Shown in pieces: positions 57,307-64,000 of a stretch of 64,000 nt of DNA. Origin of the DNA: Nothopassalora personata (lineage: Eukaryota > Ascomycota > Dothideomycetes > Mycosphaerellales > Mycosphaerellaceae); NCBI GenBank assembly GCA_033816765.1, contig CM066291.1, forward strand, positions 310,001-374,000. Reading direction: 5' to 3'. Numbering within the stretch: the stretch's first letter is position 1; every line of letters starts with the position of its first letter. A program made the translations under genes and the position numbers. The notes under the pieces were generated by a model. It searched no databases and had not been told where the DNA came from. It saw only the letters and a list, made by a program, of their open reading frames with translations.

Positions 57307-59463
57307 AGGAAGCCGGCACCATGGCACCGCCTCCTACTGGATCACCTCGTCCTCGGCACGGTGATATTCTTGGCAACGGCTACTTGTTCAGTCATGGCGT
57401 TGTGCCATACCACTTTTTGAACCTCGCGCCCTTGGAGCAGACATTCCCTCGCCTCAGAACTGCAGCGGCTCATCAGGCACCAACTTGCAGCGCAGGACAC
57501 AAGCTTAGCAGCGCACCACCACTGAGAGTGGAGCCGCAGCTTGCTCGACAGCCGCCAGCCGCCAGCCGTCTTGATCATACTTCCTTCCTGCCATGTGGAT
57601 AGAGCGCGGGCAATTTGCGCACGGCGCTGCAAACATATCACAAGCGGATCATCATAGTTTGAGCTTCACAATTCTTCGAGTGAATGGTCGAAAGTGTCCC
57701 AAACGAAACTAGATAAGTACTCTTTCTTCCCTTGGTCTTTGTCCACGGCTTTCCTCCAGCGTTCGTGCAGAAAAATTATACAATGGCAAAATCTACCTTC
57801 ATAACAGCGGCACATTGCGGCTACCAAGCAGCAGCTCGATGCCCCCACCATGCGGTGCGACGGGAGGAACGCCAGCTCCAAACGACGCCAGCCTGGACAT
57901 CACTCAACGCGAACCGCAATCCCAACAGCACGAGCACCGCAGACGTCGACTTTCGACGTAGAGCGCAGAGCGGCGGTAAAACAAGCGAAAATTTGGTGCT
58001 GGACCGGAAACATCACAGACATGAACAGCGAGCTCCTTACCGGCAGCTTCACCACTCTGAAGATGGTCCAAACTTTCACTTCGTAAACACAGTATATTTG
58101 TTCGAATGGCCCCGTGGGGGTATTTTAAGCCATGAACTCCAAAATCTCACAAACAATGCCACAGATCGCCAAGGCGGTCAGCTCGGCATTCTAATGCTGG
58201 ATTCGATAGGTCTACCCTACCAACGTCTCCAACACTCACCAAGAAACCGATGCAGGCGACTATAGCAATGCCCTCAGCTCTGAGTCTGTGCAAGCCTATT
58301 CGAGTAGTCTGACCGGCAGCATCGGTCAATACCCTACACCCCGACAGGTCCAAAGTCAATCCCAGAATGTGCCAGCACTCTAGCTGCTACAGCAGCAGCA
58401 CGATGTCTCTCGAATCTCTCGACTTACACCTACCTACGCCAAGCTCAAGAGTCAAGTTCTTTCCTCGGGTTACAAATTTCCCTGCTCACCTCTGAACGCC
58501 CACAGGTCTTGGACACAGCTCATCCTCCCGATGCCGACACCTCAAAGACCGTCCGTACCTGTCCCGGACATCCCCGGTCCCAAGCCGCCAACGCATTCTT
58601 CTTCCACTCAGAACTCTACTGCGTTGCGAGTCAGGCGGAGGAGGGTACCGAGACGTTCTGGGGGCGGAGGACGCAACGACTCCAGGCCATTTTCATTGGC
58701 GGTGCTGAGCAGGAGATGATTTGCCCAACCACAGGTCAACAGGAGTGATGCTACGATCCGGACAAGGAGAGAATCCTGTGCGGCGGAGACGTCGACGTTC
58801 CACTTCTGGTGGGTGGGTGGGTGGGTGGGGCCTTTGACGGGCAAGACTCAAGTAAGTGCGACGCGGACCAATGCTGCGGAATTGCGCGGTCAACGTCGTG
58901 GCGAAGTATAGTGCGACTGCAACGAGGATTGGGTCGTTTTTTGGTCGTGTTGTTTTCCGCCTCTGTAGAGTTGAGAGGTTTTGTAAGGGAAACAAACACA
59001 AATGGCGCCGTGATCATGAAGCCAAGCGAGCTCGAGAAGTGGTACCAACCTTGCAGGCGATGAGATGAGGACGATAATATTTAATGGTAAACGAAGAAGA
59101 AGGAGAATGCGATCCGGAGACAATCCTATTGAATTTCTGCACAATATTCACTTTTTGCTTCTACTACAAAACTCCTCGTTGAAAGGCCAAACTAGATTGA
59201 TACACCAAAGCACGTGCATCTCATGTCAATCATGGGTATAGCAGGCCTCCTTCAGCCAATCGAGCACCACAATCAATACCCAAAAACGCCGTCGCTAAGC
59301 ACAGTCTGCAGAACATTCTTGTTCGCCGCGTTTGGTCATCATGCTGTCGTTTAAAAGTCGTGCCCGGCCGTTTCTGCCGCATCAATGGCCGTCATGGTAA
59401 AACGATTTTGGTCGAAGTGAGTCATACAGAGAACGCCCTGATCATCTTCGTGATGCAGCGACA
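57307..59463. other. Intergenic region with no supported gene
   Basis: About 2.2 kb between the MFS and F-box genes. Only short overlapping frames with low-complexity translations (Arg, Pro, Ser). A GGGT run at 58809-58830 is the only distinct feature. Confidence 0.6.
58809..58830 (+). repeat. GGGT tandem run (possible G-quadruplex)
   Basis: Five G-tracts of at least three G separated by single T, enough to fold into a G-quadruplex on the plus strand. Confidence 0.8.
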
Positions 59464-60918
59464 TCAAAGCTGTACCCATCCTGCTTCTACAGCACGGAGG
59501 TAGTCCTCTTCCCAAACCGCATCCCAGTTACTGTCGTCGCATTTGCCGTCACCGTAGACGCCGGTGGTGCCGTATGGCCCCTTCGTGCTGACTTTGGTCT
59601 GGCGAGGCCATTGACCGTGGGAGTGGACTTGGGTCATGGCAAAATCGCCGTGGACGAGGTTCTTGGCTGGCTCGAAGATGCAGCCGGCGAAGAAGAGCTC
59701 GATGGAAAAGTTGTGGTGCATGCGTGTGCGGGAGGCGATGAGGCTACGTGCGGCAGAGAAGACCTGACGGAGCTTCTGAGCGCGGACTTTGCTTGGGGTT
59801 GAGCTGTTGCAGCCGCAGAGATCGGTGGCGCGGACTTGGCACTCGCCCTCCCACTGGACTTCGGGGTTGGAGAAGAGGTCGGCACACATGTATGGCACCG
59901 AGATGGAGAGGTCGCGCATGCGAGGTAGGCTAGTGAGCAGCTCGCAGATGTGTTCGTTGGTTGCCAGGTTACCCGGGTATGGGTGGTAGAAGCCATCATC
60001 AGAGCGTGGAGAGTGTTCCAGCACTTGCAGTGTTCCGCACGAGGCCTTAACAAGCGCGAGCATGCCAGCGACTGATACTGTGGAGAGGTTGGTGATGTCG
60101 AGTGCTTCAAGACCGGTGGCGGTGCGGGCAATGAGCTGCATATCCTCGTCACATACTGGCTTGTGCAAGGTATTGCCAAAGATTCTCAGTCGCTTGAGCG
60201 CTGAGAAGTCGACCCTGGGATCAGCGAGGGCGTTGGGCGAGTCATCGTTGTACAGGGCTTCGGCTTCTTCCTTCCGGAGGCACTGTGCCTGGAGCTCGAG
60301 TGACTGAAGTGGCGATCCGTGACCGGTGTTGACGTTGAGTAGGCCGATCCAGTCTTCTGGGCTGCTGCGGCGAAGAACTGTCCATGGAACAGTCAAGGTT
60401 TGGAGAGCATCGCACTCACGGACAGTCGACAGGATGAGCGAGTCACTCTCCTTGGTGTAGAAGCCGTTGAACCACAGTCGCCGCACGTGCTTGGTCATGT
60501 ATGGAAGAGCTTCAAAGATTCTGTTGGTATGCTTGAGGCTGCCGTATGGGTCGCGTCGCAGGGGAGTGCTGGAAGGGTACTGGATCATGTCATAGAGAGG
60601 GTTTGGCTTCCGCGATACTGGCAGGTTGGCCCATCGCTCACCACCCTGCCACTTGCGCTCAAAGACATTCTCGAGATTGTAAGAAATCGCCCATTCATGC
60701 CATCGGTGGCATACGGCGCGAATCGAGTCGGTGGCATCCCACCTCATGTGCTCGGCGGTGACGGGTCCGCGAACATACTTCTGAATTCTCTGCTTCTGGA
60801 GTGGTAATTGTGCTTCGGTGAGGCCGTATGTGTAGGAGACGCCCTCAGCCTCATTGGCTCGCGCGGAGAGCAACAGGATGTCGGAAAGGATCTCCGCTGG
60901 TAGGTCGTTGATATGCAT
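59464..60918 (-). CDS. F-box domain protein
   Basis: Intronless frame of 484 residues. The first 20 residues (MHINDLPAEILSDILLLSAR) are a fungal F-box start, and CHRWHEWA about 70 residues in fits the end of the motif. F-box proteins bring substrates to SCF ubiquitin ligases through Skp1. The rest contains leucine-rich-repeat-like segments (LQTLTVPW, LQSLELQA, LKRLRIFGNTL, LEALDITNL, LQVLEHS, MRDLSISVPY; about residues 180-340), a likely substrate-binding surface. The C-terminal part has several Cys and Trp and no known domain. The target is unknown. Confidence 0.85.
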   Translation of the reverse strand: MHINDLPAEILSDILLLSARANEAEGVSYTYGLTEAQLPLQKQRIQKYVRGPVTAEHMRWDATDSIRAVCHRWHEWAISYNLENVFERKWQGGERWANLPVSRKPNPLYDMIQYPSSTPLRRDPYGSLKHTNRIFEALPYMTKHVRRLWFNGFYTKESDSLILSTVRECDALQTLTVPWTVLRRSSPEDWIGLLNVNTGHGSPLQSLELQAQCLRKEEAEALYNDDSPNALADPRVDFSALKRLRIFGNTLHKPVCDEDMQLIARTATGLEALDITNLSTVSVAGMLALVKASCGTLQVLEHSPRSDDGFYHPYPGNLATNEHICELLTSLPRMRDLSISVPYMCADLFSNPEVQWEGECQVRATDLCGCNSSTPSKVRAQKLRQVFSAARSLIASRTRMHHNFSIELFFAGCIFEPAKNLVHGDFAMTQVHSHGQWPRQTKVSTKGPYGTTGVYGDGKCDDSNWDAVWEEDYLRAVEAGWVQL

Positions 60919-61752
60919 CCTCAGGCCGCCGCGGAGGTACAGCCTGATAAGAGAAGTGAGGTTACTGTTGGTAAGGGTGTTGGATCACAAAGGAGAGCTG
61001 TGAGTGGGTGAAGATAAGGGAAGTGCTTCTTTGTCTGGTGGCGCCGAGGGCGCGGTAGCTGGTGCAGATGATTCATATATCGACCACTTCGCCCAGCGTG
61101 CACCGTCGACGGGCAGCGGCTTCCCCCCTCGTGTGTACCATTGCCCCAGTCTTACCCCAGACTAGAGAAATTTCTCGACAAACGGAACATGTGCCAGACA
61201 CACACGCCAGGACGCCTCCCGCTCGCGCAATCCCGCTTGGCATTCACCATGTCATTCATTAGTCAAAGAAAGCCGCGTGTGGACGCCCGCTCGAGTGAGA
61301 CAGGGGCCGGCACTGCCCGAAACATGCAGTGCGCGTCGCCTGGAGACCACGTGCATCATCAAAGGCGTCGTTCGTTATGATGCGCGGTGGACTCATTAGC
61401 AAATCGAAGCAAAATATTACCCCCAGGAAACTACATCAAAGCGGAGGCTGCGTGTCAGATGACTTCCTGGAATGAATAAAGCCGTGTCCAACCACGGAAC
61501 GATGCGAGGGCTTGGCGAAGATCGAACTTCTCCGCGGACCATGTGACCATCTGTTCAGTTCAGCGACAACAATAATCATAATAACAATAATAAACGGAGC
61601 TGGCAGGCGCACAGGCGCTATCTCTCGCGTGACGGACTACGGCGATGCTATACCATCCCACCTGATGTCGTACAGCGGCACGTGAGTGTGCACCAGCATC
61701 GCCCGATTTGCTCCCGAACACCGGTGATGATGATGATGACGCTGTCTGTATG
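60919..61752. other. Region upstream of the F-box gene, no gene seen
   Basis: About 830 bp of normal composition. Short frames only. Probably holds the F-box promoter on the minus strand. Confidence 0.55.
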
Positions 61753-62064
61753 TATACTGTACTGTATGTACTGTACTGTATGTACTGTACTGTATGTACT
61801 GTACTGTATGTACTGTACTGTATGTACTGTACTGTATGTACTGTACTGTATGTACTGTACTGTATGTACTGTACTGTATGTACTGTACTGTATGTACTGT
61901 ACTGTATGTACTGTACTGTATGTACTGTACTGTATGTACTGTACTGTATGTACTGTACTGTATGTACTGTACTGTATGTACTGTACTGTATGTACTGTAC
62001 TGTATGTACTGTACTGTATGTACTGTACTGTATGTACTGTACTGTATGTACTGTACTGTATGTA
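61753..62064. repeat. 14-bp satellite, about 22 copies
   Basis: The unit TACTGTACTGTATG is repeated almost without change for about 310 bp. Neither the unit nor its complement contains a stop in any register, so all six frames stay open and produce spurious frames rich in Tyr, Cys, Val and Thr. Confidence 0.95.
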
Positions 62065-62892
62065 CCACATAGCGCCACCATGTCGAGCGATTGCCTATGA
62101 GAAACGTGCTCGTCACGTCAGAAGAAACGAGTAGTAATGCTGCATCCTCCTGTGAAGATTGTTGAGAGCGGAAACATTCGCCACGACTTACAAACCCATG
62201 TGCCGAAAACCGCCGTGAGCCGCGTCTCATTTTTCAAGACTCCACATCTTCTTCTCGACGAGACCAGTAGTACACTATAGTCCGAGCGAGACATGACTGA
62301 TTCTGCACAGCAAATTGTAGCTTCACCCGAGTTAGCATCGTACGAGGTACATGGTATGGTGTACACCACCACGTTCCGCAGCAGGTAGGCATGGCAAGAG
62401 CCATTGTGCTTGCAATGGAAATTGCATCACGCGTAGAGGTTGTGGTGTCCGATTGGGGACCATGGGGTCGCAGAGCTGGCTCGCCGTGGCTGCTGTCGGA
62501 CGTTGAGGAGATCTGGTCTTGAACCCGATCATGGCTCTTGACTGATCAGCATACGCCTAGCAGGACGGGACAAAGGACTCTTTCCTTGGGTTGGTCTCAC
62601 TGTGGTACCGAAGGACTGACTGGACAACTGTTCCTGGACCTGGGCTGACGATTTGGAGTGAAAGATCGACCTGTAGGCCATGAAGAGGAGACATACTCAT
62701 CAAAGCACTCGATATTTTCTGTAGTTCCAGGTAATTTCTCCATGGCACCATGTTCGTGCGATTGCTGCTTTGCTCAAAGAGTGCTGGATTGCATACCACA
62801 GCATTGTCCACGCAACTTCCAGACAATGCTTCCTGCTGGCAGCAAACGTCCGCGTGTGTGCTCCAGGATGGAGCGCTGGCATTTATACTTTT
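62065..62892. other. Region upstream of the kinase/HAD gene, no gene seen
   Basis: About 830 bp with short frames only. Should contain the promoter of the downstream plus-strand gene. Confidence 0.55.
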
Positions 62893-62949
62893 ATGGCTCG
62901 TCCGTCCAGAGTGGTCCACATCGACCTCAGGATCAACACAAAGTCTGCC

Positions 62950-64000
62950 ATGTCCCGAGAAGCAGAAAACGCGAATGTTCACAACACGCACCAAGCAAAA
63001 GTCGTCGGCATCTATGGCCTTTCGGGCTCTGGCAAGTCTACCATCAGTCACCGTCTCAGTAAGGCCTTGACACAAGGCTTCGCATTCTACGAGGGTTCCG
63101 AAGAGCTTCTCAAGCCTCTTGATGGCAGTCTCGAAGCCCTCAAGACCTCAGACGAGGCAACTAAGCTCGAGCTGCGCACACAAGCCATCCGAAGGATTCA
63201 GCAATCCAGCATAGATACCGGTAACGTAGCAGTCGTCACTGGACACTTCAGCCTTCCCACCGAGCGATTTCTCGAGTTTGAGTCAATCTGGACCCCGGCA
63301 GACGAAGGCGCTTACGACCTGATCATATATGTCCAAGTCTCCCCAAAGACGCTTGCCGACCGGATCCACAAGGACAAGAGCAGACCTGATCGCAAAGTCC
63401 GGGGTGCTAAAGAGCTCAGTTTTTGGCAGGAGCAAGAGATCAATGATCTACGTGCGAAGTGCTATGGCAGCAAGATTCTGTTCGTGACCATCAACAACGA
63501 TGACCTGGATTCCGCTGAGGCGACAATCACCAAGATCCTAAAGGCCTGCAAAACGCTCAATGAGCTCGACAACTCGCAGCAAGTATCGCGAAAGCTGGAA
63601 AGCATTTTCGGCCCCGCTCTGGAGAAAGGTGAACAAAAGAAGTCTGACGCTGTGCTTGTTCTTGACGGCGACAAAACTCTGGCTCCTCAGGACACTGGCG
63701 AACTGATGTTGCCTGAGGCGAGCTCCTTCGATAAACGCACTCCACTCAAACAAGTCTTCTCCAGCGGCCTGGGCTACTCCTTCGCGGCGTGGACTCAAGC
63801 TGCTCTGCTATACGACGCTCTCGGTGACGATGACGCTTTCAACAAGCAGTGTGATGAAGTCGCAGCTCAGGTCAAGATACGTCCCGAGTTCAAGAGAATT
63901 CTGCAATCTGTCAAAGACAGCAAGCATGTCCGTGCGGTCGTCGTCACCTGCGGTCTGCACCGCGTCTGGACCAAAGTTGTGGACAAGGCAGGTCTTACTG
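62950..64000 (+). CDS. P-loop kinase fused to HAD phosphatase-like domain, 3' end cut by window
   Basis: An open frame of 350 codons without intron, running off the window. The N-terminal half is a small-molecule or nucleotide kinase-type P-loop domain: Walker A GLSGSGKST at residues 23-31, a Walker B-like VAVVTGHF stretch (about residues 97-104), DLIIYVQVSP, and a basic lid with RIHKDKSRPDRKVRG. After a helical linker, a HAD domain begins with motif I VLDGDKTLAPQD (Asp239, Asp241), and the VVVTCG stretch near residue 330 fits motif II. The substrate is unknown. Kinase plus HAD in one chain recalls polynucleotide kinase-phosphatase, but the motifs are not diagnostic of it. An in-frame ATG at 62893 would add 19 residues; 62950 is preferred because it lies closer to the P-loop. 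Confidence 0.82.
   Translation, partial: MSREAENANVHNTHQAKVVGIYGLSGSGKSTISHRLSKALTQGFAFYEGSEELLKPLDGSLEALKTSDEATKLELRTQAIRRIQQSSIDTGNVAVVTGHFSLPTERFLEFESIWTPADEGAYDLIIYVQVSPKTLADRIHKDKSRPDRKVRGAKELSFWQEQEINDLRAKCYGSKILFVTINNDDLDSAEATITKILKACKTLNELDNSQQVSRKLESIFGPALEKGEQKKSDAVLVLDGDKTLAPQDTGELMLPEASSFDKRTPLKQVFSSGLGYSFAAWTQAALLYDALGDDDAFNKQCDEVAAQVKIRPEFKRILQSVKDSKHVRAVVVTCGLHRVWTKVVDKAGLT

Noticed and set aside
61560..62230. Frames of 90-200 codons on both strands across the satellite
   Set aside because: Produced by a stop-free 14-bp repeat unit; translations are low-complexity repeats.
1..64000. tRNA, rRNA and CRISPR arrays
   Set aside because: Looked for tRNA B-box-like motifs, rRNA blocks and spaced direct repeats and found none convincing; CRISPR is not expected in a fungal nuclear genome.

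Overview
The window looks like nuclear DNA from a filamentous ascomycete (Pezizomycotina; a Dothideomycete related to Mycosphaerellales is my guess, from gene and transposon style only). The evidence is: short GT-AG introns (49-94 nt) in ordinary fungal genes, many Ty3/gypsy and Ty1/copia LTR elements, and long AT-rich tracts in which CpA/TpG have been turned into TpA while CpG survives. That last pattern is the signature of repeat-induced point mutation (RIP).

Layout. (1) 1-10,173: two young, largely undamaged Ty3/gypsy elements lie head to head across a 100-N scaffold gap (5,435-5,534). The left one (minus strand) has gag and pol in different frames, joined by a canonical -1 frameshift heptamer. 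The right one (plus strand) runs from the end of protease to its 3' LTR. (2) 10,174-29,340: a RIP-degraded transposon graveyard. It holds a decayed gypsy (LTR at 13,297), a decayed copia (18,805-24,418), an unusual 2.3-kb element with about 370-bp terminal inverted repeats, and several solo LTRs that escaped most RIP. (3) 29,563-42,610: a gene-rich island with VPS53 (GARP tethering complex), a small membrane protein, the catalytic queuine tRNA-ribosyltransferase (TGT), a doubtful hypothetical gene, a DUF2237 protein, a secreted alpha/beta hydrolase and a secreted small-subunit catalase. (4) 43,949-45,768: a broken Tc1/mariner element and an internally deleted relative. (5) 46,576-54,599: a full-length RIP-mutated copia with matching target-site duplications, invaded later by two solo LTRs. 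(6) 55,470-64,000: a Dal5-type MFS anion/carboxylate permease, an F-box protein, a 14-bp satellite and the 5' part of a P-loop kinase/HAD fusion gene.

The host genes form no obvious pathway or biosynthetic cluster; they are ordinary housekeeping and secreted-enzyme genes between transposon blocks. The most informative signals are in the mobile elements: the GGGAAAC frameshift site, copia primer-binding sites matching the anticodon arm of initiator tRNA-Met, RIP-type changes at zinc- and metal-binding codons, exact target duplications that date the nested insertions, and the long-inverted-repeat element whose gene I could not assign.
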